DNA from: CAYMAI01 sp964388445
GTDB lineage: Bacteria > 4484-113 > JAGGVC01
Direction of reading: 5' to 3'
Assembly (NCBI GenBank): GCA_964388445.1
Contig: CAYMAI010000003.1
Coordinates: 248,001 to 312,000, forward strand
Length of the DNA: 64,000 nt
Numbering within the stretch: the stretch's first letter is position 1; every line of letters starts with the position of its first letter. A program made the position numbers and the translations under genes. A model generated the notes under the pieces. That model did no database searches, was not told the DNA's origin, and saw only the letters and a list, made by a program, of their open reading frames with translations. Positions 6,770 to 16,180 of the stretch are shown piece after piece.

Positions 6770-7198
6770 TCAAGGATTTGCAGCTTCGGGCGCGTGTGAA
6801 AAACCGGTTCTTCCAATTCCGGTAATCGATCCAAGTGGCAGCTCTTCGATTATCGGGCAGAGTTCTTTTTTCCATTTCCTCACCGTATGCCTGTGGACGC
6901 CCAAGACCGCGGCAAGTTGGGTATCCGACGTTATTCCGTCCCATATGTGGCAAAGCAAAGCGCGAAGTTCCGGGCGCGAAGCCGGAACCGCGACGAGGTG
7001 CATCCACAGAACCCAAACGGCGGAAGACGTATTTTCAAGCGCAGATATAAGCTCGACCGGCTGGGGATTTTCCAAAACGATTTCCGCGAGTTTTTGAGTC
7101 GACGGTCTGTTGTCGAATTCGTCGTACCGCTTGGGCAGCGGATTTACGATGCCGTCCGGTATTCGCCGTCTTTTTTTTCTGCCGAATTTCCTTCGCAT
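6770..7198 (-). CDS. Helix-turn-helix protein C
   Basis: A 142-residue protein starting MRRKFGRKKRRR. AGAGGTGG four bases before the ATG at 7198 supports this start over an in-frame start 36 codons upstream. A strongly basic N-terminus is followed by a QPVELISALE helix, VWVLWMHLVAVP, SRPELRALLCHIWDG, TSD and a helix-turn-helix (LAAVLGVHRHTVRKWKKEL). It is closest to protein A; the last 75 residues are nearly identical in pattern. It lies 161 bases after nosY on the same strand, so read-through from the N2O operon is possible, but the upstream gap and its own ribosome site allow separate control. Confidence 0.7.
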   Translation of the reverse strand: MRRKFGRKKRRRIPDGIVNPLPKRYDEFDNRPSTQKLAEIVLENPQPVELISALENTSSAVWVLWMHLVAVPASRPELRALLCHIWDGITSDTQLAAVLGVHRHTVRKWKKELCPIIEELPLGSITGIGRTGFSHAPEAANP

Positions 7199-7359
7199 TT
7201 GCCACCTCTTGGCGAATTCGCATTTGCACAAATAACGATCTGGCGTCAATAACAATGCTTGCCGGTTCAAGCGCTTGACCGCTAGCCGCAATTCGCAAGA
7301 ATGCAATTAGACGCGCCGTTTTCGCCAAGCGTAATATTAGCACGCCGGGAATGGCGAAA

Positions 7360-8202
7360 TTAAATATCCTGCTTGGATATAATTTTTGCCGAAGCGAAAA
7401 CCGGCACGGCAATCCAGACGAAAAGAGCGGCGGTTAGGACCGCCACCGCGGTTTGAACGCTGCCGCCGGAGGCGCGCAGTACATGCGCACCCGCCGCGCC
7501 GAAAACTTCTTTGCCCGCGATTTGCAAAAGCGCCGCAACTCTGGCCGCGCTGACGGGATTTAAAAACATTCCGTATAGCGCCGTTTTTCCCGCATACGCT
7601 TCCGGAGTCAAAAACGAAATGCCTATTATCAAAAGGTCGAACAAAACGATAAACAAAAACCAAGTCCCTAGTACGACCCCGTTCGCGCGATGCGTGCGCT
7701 TTTGCGAAAGCGAAATAAGAAGTCCGATCGCGGCGAAAACCGCGCCTAGAAGACAGGTTAGAGAAACGAGAATTCCGAAGTCGATTAAACCGGCGCTTCC
7801 TACTTTCGCCGCGATAAGGGCGCCGGAAAAACCGAACCCCGTGAGAGTGGATAGAATTATCGCCGCAGTAAATCCGAGGTATTTGCCGAGAATGATCTCG
7901 CCCCTCGTTACAGGTTCGGTGAAAAGCCGGCCGGTCGCTCCGCCTTCGTTCGACATGCTTTGCGCCGCGGTCAACATGGCGAGAAGCGGCACGATGTAAA
8001 AAACGAGATTCAAAAGACTTACGCTGGTGCGTTCGAATCCTTGAAATCCGGTGAATTGGATAACGGTAAGTCCGAAGTAACTGACTGCGAAAGTAAGCGC
8101 CGCCAGAATTACTGCGTATGCAGCCATCATTCTGCCGCGCAAAACGATGCGAAGTTCGTGGCGCGCGATGATTCCGACAAGCTTTGCACTTTCCTTGTTC
8201 AT
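7360..8202 (-). CDS. nosY: NosY, ABC transporter permease of the N2O reductase cluster
   Basis: A 280-residue integral membrane protein with about six hydrophobic segments (first near residues 27-45, last at 255-272) and the NMSNEGG-like segment (AAQSMSNEGGATGRLFTEPVTRGEI) typical of ABC-2 permeases that pair with NosF. NosFY with NosD provides the energised step that matures the copper-sulfur centre of N2O reductase. The start is coupled to nosL (TAATG, one shared base), with GGAGG six bases upstream. It is the last nos gene of the operon. Confidence 0.9.
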   Translation of the reverse strand: MNKESAKLVGIIARHELRIVLRGRMMAAYAVILAALTFAVSYFGLTVIQFTGFQGFERTSVSLLNLVFYIVPLLAMLTAAQSMSNEGGATGRLFTEPVTRGEIILGKYLGFTAAIILSTLTGFGFSGALIAAKVGSAGLIDFGILVSLTCLLGAVFAAIGLLISLSQKRTHRANGVVLGTWFLFIVLFDLLIIGISFLTPEAYAGKTALYGMFLNPVSAARVAALLQIAGKEVFGAAGAHVLRASGGSVQTAVAVLTAALFVWIAVPVFASAKIISKQDI

Positions 8203-8669
8203 TATGTTCCTCCAGTCCCGGCAAGTCGCGCCGTGAGATCGGAAAAATTCAGCAATTGCCCTTCGCCGGTGTTAGCCAGTTGGCTTGCACGACTCGCATC
8301 GGCGAACGCGGCAATGCCATATCCCATCGGCGATTCGATGTTTTTGGACATTACAAAATGCGCAACATTTACATCCAGCCAATCGTGAGTTTCGAAGTCC
8401 GCCACATATAGAACCTTGCTGGTTTCCTCAGGTAAGTTACCTAGGTCCAAAACAAGACACCCCACATCGTCGTAAAATTTAGGATTAAGACCGGCCGACA
8501 CGCATTGCGCGGCAAATTCGATTTGAGATACCGCCATTCTGCAGTGTGCGCATGAATCTTCGCCGGGACTGAGTTTTGCCGGCGCGAGCAATTCATCGGC
8601 GCAGGATGCCGCGAGCAATAGAAGGAGCAAAATCCCATATCTAACCGGCTTTCGAACTAGCTTCCACAT
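8202..8669 (-). CDS. nosL: NosL copper-chaperone lipoprotein
   Basis: A 155-residue lipoprotein: N-terminal charged region, hydrophobic core and a lipobox ending at Cys23 (LLAASC). After it comes the NosL signature DSCAHCRMAVSQIEFAAQ, with a Cys-x2-Cys-x-Met copper site, and later a DVGCLVLD segment. NosL delivers Cu(I) for assembly of the N2O reductase Cu centres at the outer face of the cytoplasmic membrane or in the periplasm. The reading frame overlaps the end of nosF by 29 bases, so the true start could be a few codons later. The order nosF-nosL-nosY is slightly rearranged from the common nosF-nosY-nosL. Confidence 0.9.
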   Translation of the reverse strand: MWKLVRKPVRYGILLLLLLAASCADELLAPAKLSPGEDSCAHCRMAVSQIEFAAQCVSAGLNPKFYDDVGCLVLDLGNLPEETSKVLYVADFETHDWLDVNVAHFVMSKNIESPMGYGIAAFADASRASQLANTGEGQLLNFSDLTARLAGTGGT

Positions 8670-9561
8670 ATTCCACGTACAGGTCTTCGATAGACGGTTT
8701 TTCGGTCTCGAAACCGCAAACCATACCGACCTGCTCCAATTTATTTAAGATTGCCATTCTCTTATCTTCCGGCGCGATGACAATAATCGCCTTGCCGTTC
8801 ATCCTTATTTCCGCCGCGCCCGCGCCGAGCGCGGCGTCCCTGTGTTTCTCCGTCACCGCTCCTACGTCAATCCTTAGGCGGGAGAACTTGTTTAATCTCG
8901 AACGCATTTCCGAAATAGACTCTATTGCCGCCGCCTTTCCATCTACCATGACTATTACGCCGTCCGCTATTTCGGTTACGTCGGAAAGGACATGGGTTGA
9001 CATTAGAATCGCTTTGCCTTGGCTCCTCCATTCCTTTGCTGTTTTTCGAAATCTCTGCGCCGCGGAAGGGTCGAGATTCGCGCTCGGCTCGTCCAGTAGC
9101 ATTAAACTGGCGCCGGAAAGACTTGCGATTGCCAGTGACAGCCTGTGTCGCATTCCGCCGGATAGTTGTCCTGCAGCTTTGGACATGTCGCTGTCGGCGA
9201 AGCCTGCGATTTTGAGAGAATTCATCGCCGTATCGCGATCGGCTCCGCGCAGTGCCGCATGAAAAAAGGCCGTTTCAAGCGCAGAAATTCCCGCTGGAAA
9301 TTCGGCTGTTTGGGGCAGGTATGAAATCAGTTTTTTTGCCGGTCTGCTCTCATTTGCCGAATCGATTCCGCCAATATATATTCTGCCGCTGTCCGGCCGT
9401 AGAAGACCGGCGATGCACTTTATGGTAGTGGTTTTGCCGCTTCCATTCGGACCCAATATTGCGGTAACTTCGCCTTTGGAAACGACAAAAGAAAGCGAGT
9501 CCACAGCTTTTCGTCGCGTAAAACTTTTCGAAAGCGAATCGACTTGAAGCACGATTGTCAT
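8641..9561 (-). CDS. nosF: NosF, ABC transporter ATPase
   Basis: A 306-residue ATPase starting MTIVLQVDSL at 9561. GGAGGT seven bases upstream decides against a TTG five codons earlier. Walker A is GPNGSGKTT (near residue 36), the signature is LSGGMRHRLSLA, Walker B is LMLLDEPSANLD and the switch region STHVLSD. The C-terminal about 80 residues form the extra domain seen in this ABC-2 class. It pairs with NosY and acts on NosD during Cu-centre biogenesis. Start and stop overlap nosD and nosL, so it is tightly coupled in the operon. Confidence 0.9.
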   Translation of the reverse strand: MTIVLQVDSLSKSFTRRKAVDSLSFVVSKGEVTAILGPNGSGKTTTIKCIAGLLRPDSGRIYIGGIDSANESRPAKKLISYLPQTAEFPAGISALETAFFHAALRGADRDTAMNSLKIAGFADSDMSKAAGQLSGGMRHRLSLAIASLSGASLMLLDEPSANLDPSAAQRFRKTAKEWRSQGKAILMSTHVLSDVTEIADGVIVMVDGKAAAIESISEMRSRLNKFSRLRIDVGAVTEKHRDAALGAGAAEIRMNGKAIIVIAPEDKRMAILNKLEQVGMVCGFETEKPSIEDLYVEYVEASSKAG

Positions 9562-10961
9562 CTTGTCAACCTCCAACCGGCAGATAGCGCGAAAAATAGG
9601 AGCGTCAGAACAAAAAAAGCCGACGCAATGCTTCCGCCTTCGTTGCCTGCGCCATGAGCGGTAAGTTTCAATTGGCTGACCGGCTTTAAAAACGGTTTTT
9701 TATCTTCTTCGCGCGCCGCCGAAATTATCGGAAAGGTTTTTTCGGCGAGAATCATAGCGTCCGCCGCCCCGCTGCTCAAATACAGCCTTAAAAGCGGATT
9801 TCCACCTTCCAAATGTTCAAATGCGCTTTGAATGCTATGCGTTACATCGCCGATGCCGTCGCCGTCAAGGTCGTATCCGGAATATGCCGAATAGTAGTTT
9901 CCTTTGCCGCCGGGCGACCAATCGGCTTTGGCGCGACCGACCGTTTTTAAATCCGAAAGATTGCCGATGAAATCGTTTTCCGAGAATTCGTTGCCCATCG
10001 AGCTCGCATAAAGAATCACCGCTACGTCGTTATACGCAACAAGATTTTTCCTAAATATGTTGTTGTGGCTGCCTTCCACGAATATGCCAGAAACTCCGTT
10101 AACGATAATGTTTCCTTCGGCGAGGCAATCGCGCGCATCCTTATATAGCAATCCGAAAGCATTGAATCCGCTTCTATTGTTAATAATAAGGTTCTCCGAA
10201 AAAGTCACGCGCTCCGTGTACATAATCGCAACTCCACCGGCGCTGTCCTTGAATATGTTGCCGACGAAGGCATTGTCGTCGCAATACATGTAATGAACGC
10301 CGTATCGCAAGTCGCTGAACTCGTTGTCCTTGACTATATTGAAATCCGCATGATCGAAGTAAATGCCGTCGCGCACGGTGCGAACTTTATTTCCAGAAAT
10401 GCTGTTGTAATTGGAGGCATATACAGCGATTCCGGAACCGCGCTCGCCGAGACCTTTATCACGCCTGCCGGTGATATCGTTGCCGATAATTATAGCTCCA
10501 TCGCAATTCTTCAGATATATTCCGAACAAATTGTCTTCGAGTATATTGTTCTTAACTACGGAGCTGTTTCCCAATACTTTTACACCGGCATAGCCATACA
10601 TCATGTCCAGGCCTGAACCCTTAATTACAAAACCTTCGACATGGACTCCGTCGGCCTGTATGCAAACAGAATCCTTGTCGTAACATCCTGATATTGCCGG
10701 ACGGTCCTTACCTACAATCGTCAGGCCTTTGTCTATTAGTACATTTTCCGCATAGGTACCTTTCATTACCGTTATAAGGTCGCCTTCTTTTGCATCATTA
10801 ATCGCGCTAGATATCAGAAAGTACGGCCCGTTTTCGGCATCAACGACCAGTTCCGCGGCGGCGGCGCTTCGCGACATGAATATCGTCGCAAGACAAGCTG
10901 CGATGACGGGGCCGACAATGCAGATGACCGCGCTTACTCGGAGTTTTTCAGCATTATGCAT
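9558..10961 (-). CDS. nosD: NosD, periplasmic right-handed beta-helix maturation protein
   Basis: A 467-residue protein with an N-terminal signal (about residues 10-37, cleavage near SAAAA-EL). The body is built of parallel beta-helix repeats, visible as many N-x-I and G-I-x-V steps (for example NNILEDNLFGIYLKNCDGAIIIGNDITG) of the NosD/CASH carbohydrate-binding type. A C-terminal hydrophobic segment (FFVLTLLFFALSAGW) may anchor it. NosD binds NosFY and receives copper or sulfur for the CuZ centre of NosZ. GGGAG seven bases before the ATG supports the start, which overlaps nosB by 28 bases. Confidence 0.92.
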   Translation of the reverse strand: MHNAEKLRVSAVICIVGPVIAACLATIFMSRSAAAAELVVDAENGPYFLISSAINDAKEGDLITVMKGTYAENVLIDKGLTIVGKDRPAISGCYDKDSVCIQADGVHVEGFVIKGSGLDMMYGYAGVKVLGNSSVVKNNILEDNLFGIYLKNCDGAIIIGNDITGRRDKGLGERGSGIAVYASNYNSISGNKVRTVRDGIYFDHADFNIVKDNEFSDLRYGVHYMYCDDNAFVGNIFKDSAGGVAIMYTERVTFSENLIINNRSGFNAFGLLYKDARDCLAEGNIIVNGVSGIFVEGSHNNIFRKNLVAYNDVAVILYASSMGNEFSENDFIGNLSDLKTVGRAKADWSPGGKGNYYSAYSGYDLDGDGIGDVTHSIQSAFEHLEGGNPLLRLYLSSGAADAMILAEKTFPIISAAREEDKKPFLKPVSQLKLTAHGAGNEGGSIASAFFVLTLLFFALSAGWRLTR

Positions 10962-11629
10962 TTGTGTTCTCCCGTTGCCAGCTGCTTTAACTCCGCTTTA
11001 TGGGCGATGAATCCGCGCCAAAGAGCAATCGCCAGGGCGATAAAAATTAGCGCGCCAAATATCGCGAGTGCATAACTTGCACCGCCGGGATAGCTTTCAA
11101 TCCAGAAGTTTGCCACCTTGTGCTTGCCGTAAATTGGCGGCATAAAAGGATCGACCTTAATCGGCGCTTCGGGGTCAAGTTCGTGTCCGTACCTGTGCAG
11201 CCTCGAATAAAAATCCCATGCGCTGAATGCCCCGAAGTATAGATACATGACCGCTATATCCACCAGATCGCGCAGTCGTCCGAATACCACCGAGCGCATG
11301 ATCAGCAAGACGAAAATACCGACGACGAACGGCATCCAAAGGAATTCAGAGAAATCGCTATCCAACAGAGGCCGCATTCCGATGTACTTGTTAAGTGAAT
11401 TGATTTCCCTAAGGTCGTCCCTCTTGTCCGTAATTTGGCCTTCGAGCTTGTTGATGTGAATCGACATTTTTAAGGGTTCGGGATATTGATTCGAAGTGAA
11501 CGACATCGTCCAAAGCGGATGTTTGAAAACGAACAGAACGGAGAAGATGGAAAGAAACAGTACTACCCGCGCTATACGGCTTATGGGTTGAGAGAAAAAA
11601 TCGTAATAGGGCGAAAAAGTGCTTTTCAT
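10934..11629 (-). CDS. nosB: NosB-like integral membrane protein of clade II nos clusters
   Basis: A 231-residue protein starting MKSTFSPYYD at 11629, with GGAG nine bases before; an ATG two codons upstream is too close to the site. It has a first membrane segment near residues 20-38, two in the middle (WMPFVVGIFVLLIM, and around MYLYFGAFSAW) and one near residues 190-212, separated by a soluble loop with PFMPPIYGKHK. Its place directly after nosZ and before nosD is the nosZ-nosB-nosD order known from clade II clusters such as that of Wolinella, where NosB is a membrane protein of unproven role. The assignment rests on position and topology rather than a recognised motif. Confidence 0.7.
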   Translation of the reverse strand: MKSTFSPYYDFFSQPISRIARVVLFLSIFSVLFVFKHPLWTMSFTSNQYPEPLKMSIHINKLEGQITDKRDDLREINSLNKYIGMRPLLDSDFSEFLWMPFVVGIFVLLIMRSVVFGRLRDLVDIAVMYLYFGAFSAWDFYSRLHRYGHELDPEAPIKVDPFMPPIYGKHKVANFWIESYPGGASYALAIFGALIFIALAIALWRGFIAHKAELKQLATGEHKCIMLKNSE

Positions 11630-11672
11630 TTCCATCTTCTCCTTTGGATTTGGAGGGCAAATCCGGCGAGAG

Positions 11673-13550
11673 TTATTTCACAAGCATATAGCCCTGCATT
11701 TCTTGATGAAGGGCGGAACAGAAGTTGGTGCAGTAATACGGGAAAACACCCGTCTTGTTTGCGGTAAACGTGACGTGTTTCGTTTCTCCCGGATCGACGA
11801 CCAGGTTGATGTTATACATGTTTATGCCGAGGCCGTGCAGTTCATCCGTGGTCTGCTCGATATTTGTCAGGTGGATCGCGACCGTATCGCCGGTATTGAC
11901 TTCGAAGTGCGTCGGCCAAAGCGTGGAGCGTACCGCTACCATATAGACATCCACTCTGTTGCCGCTTCTTTCGACTCGAGCATCCTTGATGTCGAATGTT
12001 GCATGTGGGTCTTTGTTTTCCGCGATTGGATAGACTTCGATTGGATTGAGTTTGCTGACGGGAATCGCGGTTGCGTAATGCGGCTCCGGCTCGGTAAACG
12101 CGTCGTACAGGAGCTTCATTTTGTCGCCGGTAATGTCGATTAGCTGGCTTGCTTCCGGCTGGCTGGGGCCTACGCTCAAGTGGCGGCCATGCGAAAGTTT
12201 GTTTAGTGCGATTACGTATTTACCATATGGCTTGCTCGAATTGCCGCCGGGCACCATAAGGTGCCCGATGTTGTAAGCAACGGGAATCGTATCGAGTACG
12301 TCGCCCGTTTTTGGATCCCATTTGGCTATCGCGCTGTCGATGAACAAACTTGTATAAGCATAGCCCTGGTCGTCAAATTCGGTGTGTAGCGGGCCGAGGC
12401 CAATCTGCACCTCGCGCTCCATCACGGATTCGTACTTTATTACCGGAATTCCGTCTTCGTCGCCTTGAAAATCCTTGGCTTCGATAGCCTTAAGGAATTT
12501 GTCGAAATTGAAAACGGTCGTGATTTCCTGTAGCTTGCCGCTCGTCACGAAATAAGTGCCGTCGGGCGAAAAGTCGATGCCGTGCGGGCTCTTGCCTACT
12601 GGAACGAGATAGGCGATACCCGGATTCGCCACTGGGTCGATTACGGGAACTCCGCCTATGTCCTTGCCTTTTCCTTCTCCGATTGCTTTTGCGGCGAGTT
12701 TCCAATTCACCAAAATCGCATAGTCACGATCATTGGCACCGGCGGTTTTCTCAAGCTCGCCGGTCGCCCTTTCGGAGTTATAGCAAGTCCAGCCCGCCCA
12801 ATCCGCAGAGGGACCGCGCCCAGTGGAGCCAAGATCCCAGTTGAACGGCGGAGTCTCGATTTGAAAACCGTTCGACAATCTCCCGTTCGTAGAATCGACT
12901 TTGAGAGCGCCCACAATTCCCTTGAATTTGGTCGCGTATTCCTCGATGCTCGCATACGTGCCACGCGGAATCGGGACGCTGAATCTGGAAGCGTACAGCA
13001 CGAACTCCGTATTGGAGGTTACGAACGCGCTGCCGTGATTTCCGGACAGGTTCGGAATCGGTCCGAAAATCTGCTTCGTTTTAAAATCGCGAAGGTCGAT
13101 CATCGCCACACGATTGTTGGCGTTTTCGTTGATGTACATCCACCTTCCGTCGTATTCGCCGTTGGTTTTGGAAATCGACGGGTGGTGCGCGTCGCCCCAG
13201 GTGAATCCACCAAGCATCTCTTTGCTTTCGTCGTCGAAACCGTAGCCCGTGGCGGGATACGGCGCGAATATCGGGATGGTGGCGAGGTGCCGCATCGACG
13301 GAATACCGGCGACGTAGATTTGTCCGGAATGGCCTCCCGAATAAAACAAATACATTTCATCCAAGTCTCCGGGCGCAACGTACGTCGCCAATGCCGCAGC
13401 CGCCACTCCTCCCGTTGCCGCTCCGCGCTGGCCGTCGCGCGAGCCCCGCTCGTCTTGTCCGCCTTTGCAGGCGAACATCAAAACGAGGAATATCAACACC
13501 GCGGCAGCCGGAACTGCGATCGTACCGAAATTACAAAAACACTTCCTCAT
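11673..13550 (-). CDS. nosZ: Nitrous oxide reductase, clade II (Sec-exported)
   Basis: A 625-residue enzyme that reduces N2O to N2. The N-terminal beta-propeller carries the His ligands of CuZ (GDAHHPS, GNHGSA, KSPHGIDFSPDG, GPLHTEF, NIGHLM, EPHYA). The C-terminal cupredoxin domain has the CuA motif C-x3-C-x3-H-x2-M at Cys607, Cys611, His615 and Met618. The leader has no twin-arginine; it is a hydrophobic Sec-type signal ending near Cys28 (VLMFAC), possibly a lipoprotein signal though the lipobox is imperfect. Both points fit clade II. GGAGG seven bases before the ATG supports the start. The Gly/Ala-rich segment after the leader would be a flexible tether. Confidence 0.96.
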   Translation of the reverse strand: MRKCFCNFGTIAVPAAAVLIFLVLMFACKGGQDERGSRDGQRGAATGGVAAAALATYVAPGDLDEMYLFYSGGHSGQIYVAGIPSMRHLATIPIFAPYPATGYGFDDESKEMLGGFTWGDAHHPSISKTNGEYDGRWMYINENANNRVAMIDLRDFKTKQIFGPIPNLSGNHGSAFVTSNTEFVLYASRFSVPIPRGTYASIEEYATKFKGIVGALKVDSTNGRLSNGFQIETPPFNWDLGSTGRGPSADWAGWTCYNSERATGELEKTAGANDRDYAILVNWKLAAKAIGEGKGKDIGGVPVIDPVANPGIAYLVPVGKSPHGIDFSPDGTYFVTSGKLQEITTVFNFDKFLKAIEAKDFQGDEDGIPVIKYESVMEREVQIGLGPLHTEFDDQGYAYTSLFIDSAIAKWDPKTGDVLDTIPVAYNIGHLMVPGGNSSKPYGKYVIALNKLSHGRHLSVGPSQPEASQLIDITGDKMKLLYDAFTEPEPHYATAIPVSKLNPIEVYPIAENKDPHATFDIKDARVERSGNRVDVYMVAVRSTLWPTHFEVNTGDTVAIHLTNIEQTTDELHGLGINMYNINLVVDPGETKHVTFTANKTGVFPYYCTNFCSALHQEMQGYMLVK

Positions 13551-13586
13551 CTCGCTTCCTCCGTAAATTTAATATGCCGCCGATTC

Positions 13587-14807
13587 TTAATGACCGGCGG
13601 AAGAATCCTCAACATTTCCATTCTCCTTCCCTTGTTTTTCCTCAAGGGACTTATGGACTTCGTACGCATGTTCCAAAAGTCTTACCGCTTCGTCGATTTC
13701 TTCTTCGGTTAGGCTAATCTGACGCGAAAGCACAACCGACATCGTTCCGGATGGATTGTGCAAAAAGTCATCGAGGGTGCGTCCGAATCTGCGCTGCACG
13801 TCTTCGACGGCAATTGCGAGGTCCGGACCGATTTTGGTTGCGGATATGATTCCCAGACTCGAAACATCGTGACAAACGAAACAGGTTTTCTCGACAAAGA
13901 ACCGGCCTTCGCCTTCGAGCATAATTCTGTCCCGCTCAAGTTCTTCCGGCGTCGGTTTATCACCGAAAGCGCCATTGGGGAGTAGTTCCAGCGGAATGTC
14001 GCGCTTGCGCCAGCTCATAAGGAGAAGCGTCAACGCCTTCGCATCCTCGCTATTGAAGCCGAAGTCGGGCATTATCGTGTCCGGCGCGAAGCTTTTTGGA
14101 TTCTGAAGATGAGCAACTTGCCAATTGAATATCGAAGGGAAAGTTGTAAGCCGGCCGTAGTCGTATTGCTCCGAAGTTTTCGAGCCGATTTCCGTTAGGT
14201 CGGGTCCGATGCTTCCACCTCGCCCGTTAATCGTATGGCAAGCACGGCATCCCTTTTCGCTTACAAGCGCTTTGGCACGGTTGATGTAATCTGCACCTTC
14301 GGTTTCCCTGTCGTATCTATGGCAGGTATTGCATCGCATCTGCATAAACCCGCCCTTCTTGGCTAGTTGGTATTCCTCTTCCAGCGTGCTGTCGAGCAGC
14401 GGCTCTTCCCAATGTTTCACCCATCCGTGGGCGTCCGGCAGCTTTGCCGCGAATCCTTGCCCGCCGTGACAGTAAGTGCAACCGAATTTATCAATGGGAT
14501 GATTTTCGAGCGGCTCTTTTGGATGCGAGGCGTACGGCTGGCGTTCATTTTCAAGGCCTTCCCACGTAACACCAAGATGACAAGAGACGCACCTGTCAAC
14601 TTTGTTGGCGGATTCGATCCAAATCTGTTGCACTCCGGAAGGGACAAAGGCTGCCTTTTCGGGGCCGAATTTTTCCGAGACGATGGACCTGAATTCGTCC
14701 TGGTAATGCTTGTATCCGGGCGCTGCATCGTCGTATCCGGCAAAAGCCAAAATAAGAACCACCGAAATTCCGGAAACATATACGAAAAATGTGTCGCGAT
14801 TGAACAC
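13587..14807 (-). CDS. Five-heme membrane-anchored cytochrome c of the nos operon
   Basis: A 406-residue protein with an N-terminal membrane anchor (residues about 8-24) and five CxxCH heme sites: CVSCH, CTYCH, CNTCH, CRACH and CFVCH. The last two lie in mono-heme cytochrome c domains of the usual kind, with downstream Met residues (IMPDFG, GTMSVV). Translation starts at GTG with AGGAGGT seven bases upstream. Lying between the cytochrome b gene and nosZ, it most likely passes electrons from the Rieske/cytochrome b complex to the CuA centre of NosZ. The acidic, Lys-rich C-terminus (KSLEEKQGKENGN) is probably disordered. Confidence 0.85.
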   Translation of the reverse strand: MFNRDTFFVYVSGISVVLILAFAGYDDAAPGYKHYQDEFRSIVSEKFGPEKAAFVPSGVQQIWIESANKVDRCVSCHLGVTWEGLENERQPYASHPKEPLENHPIDKFGCTYCHGGQGFAAKLPDAHGWVKHWEEPLLDSTLEEEYQLAKKGGFMQMRCNTCHRYDRETEGADYINRAKALVSEKGCRACHTINGRGGSIGPDLTEIGSKTSEQYDYGRLTTFPSIFNWQVAHLQNPKSFAPDTIMPDFGFNSEDAKALTLLLMSWRKRDIPLELLPNGAFGDKPTPEELERDRIMLEGEGRFFVEKTCFVCHDVSSLGIISATKIGPDLAIAVEDVQRRFGRTLDDFLHNPSGTMSVVLSRQISLTEEEIDEAVRLLEHAYEVHKSLEEKQGKENGNVEDSSAGH

Positions 14808-14819
14808 CGGTCGAACCTC

Positions 14820-16172
14820 CTAAAACTGCGGCGGATGCGGCGGCCAGGCCTGCCATGGCCAGTAGAAATTCCAATAAGGGCCGCGCAAGTACGTCCCGAC
14901 AATCGTGAGAACGATTACGAGTATGCAAACAACAATGAAAACCGCATTGTGCACACGCCGTTCCTTGTGGAACCATACTCCCGCGGCGGCGGCGGAGCTT
15001 CTGTCAATGAAAGGCTGGACGAAGCCCCATAGGAGGAGAAGTCCGGGAATCAGGATGCCTCCGATAAACGCTCCATTAACCGTGAAAGTACCGATTTTGA
15101 ACGTCGTAATGGTGACGAGTTCTTGAAGCCAAAGGAAATACCATGGCGCCTTTGCAGGATTGGGCGTAATCTCCGGATTCGCTGCTTCCTCCAGAGGCGA
15201 ACCAAGCAAAACGGCGAGCAGCGCGGTTACGGCAAAAGTAACAAGACCGACAATGACGATTCTCCGAAGAAGCACGGGCGCCGATGTAACCAGAATCTTG
15301 TCATCATCTACCAGCGCTGTTTCGACAGTGGCGGTGCGGCCCGAAGTAATTCCCATCAATGTGTATGTTTTCGTTGCAGCCGGCTTTGCGGACTCCGTTT
15401 TTTGGGTCAGAGCAAGCTTATCGTCGCAGGCGAGTCCGCCGTCCTTTCTTACGCGCCACATATGCCACATAAACAGCGCAGTTAGAGCGAACGGCAATAG
15501 CGCGCAGTGAAGCGTGTAGAACCTGATAAGTGTGTTTTGGCCAATCTCATGCCCACCGAGAAGGAAGAACCTAAGCTGTTCGCCGATTATAGGCGCTGAG
15601 CGGGCAATGTTCGTTCCGACCGTGATTGCCCAATAAGCCAACTGATCCCAAGGAAGGAGGTAGCCGGTAAAGCTAAGGAATAGAGTGATTAGCATCATAA
15701 CAAGGCCTATCCACCAGTTGATCGGCCGCATTTGCCTTGCCATAACGCCGTTCTTGTACGCTCCGGTTAAAAACACTCGAACCATATGCAAGAAGACCAC
15801 GGCAACCATCAAATGCGCCGCGATACGATGCGAGGCGCGCAGAAATTGGCCGTAACTAACGGCAAATTCCAAATCCTTTATAGATGAGTAGGCGCGCTCT
15901 ACGGACGGAATGTAATGGAACATCAGCACGATTCCGGTGAGAATCAAGTACAGAAATAAAAACGCGGAAATCGAGCCCAGCCAGAAACTATAAGAAGTAG
16001 AAAGCGCGATTTTCGAAACTTTGCTTGGAAACCAGTGGAGCATGAAGTTGGTGACAACCGCGTCGCCCGATTCACGTGTCGATCGCGGAGACCAAGACCA
16101 AGTCCAATCCGCCACCGAGAACTTTCTGCTTTTCTTGGCGACTTTCGGCGCCGAGGGGATAGTCGTACTCAT
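14820..16172 (-). CDS. Cytochrome b (fused b6 plus subunit IV type) of a quinol oxidising complex
   Basis: A 450-residue membrane protein that combines the four-helix heme domain with the subunit IV-like C-terminal part. Heme ligands are the paired His of SHRIAAHLMVAVVFLHMVRV and of FYTLHCALLPFALTALFMWH. The quinol-site motif appears as NPAKAPWYFLWLQE in place of PEWY. An unusual soluble insert of about 60 residues lies between the two halves (near residues 235-300, with SAKPAATKTYTL). AGGAG supports the ATG. With the Rieske and five-heme genes it forms a bc-type complex that feeds N2O reduction from menaquinol or ubiquinol. Confidence 0.9.
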   Translation of the reverse strand: MSTTIPSAPKVAKKSRKFSVADWTWSWSPRSTRESGDAVVTNFMLHWFPSKVSKIALSTSYSFWLGSISAFLFLYLILTGIVLMFHYIPSVERAYSSIKDLEFAVSYGQFLRASHRIAAHLMVAVVFLHMVRVFLTGAYKNGVMARQMRPINWWIGLVMMLITLFLSFTGYLLPWDQLAYWAITVGTNIARSAPIIGEQLRFFLLGGHEIGQNTLIRFYTLHCALLPFALTALFMWHMWRVRKDGGLACDDKLALTQKTESAKPAATKTYTLMGITSGRTATVETALVDDDKILVTSAPVLLRRIVIVGLVTFAVTALLAVLLGSPLEEAANPEITPNPAKAPWYFLWLQELVTITTFKIGTFTVNGAFIGGILIPGLLLLWGFVQPFIDRSSAAAAGVWFHKERRVHNAVFIVVCILVIVLTIVGTYLRGPYWNFYWPWQAWPPHPPQF

Positions 16173-16180
16173 ATTATCTC

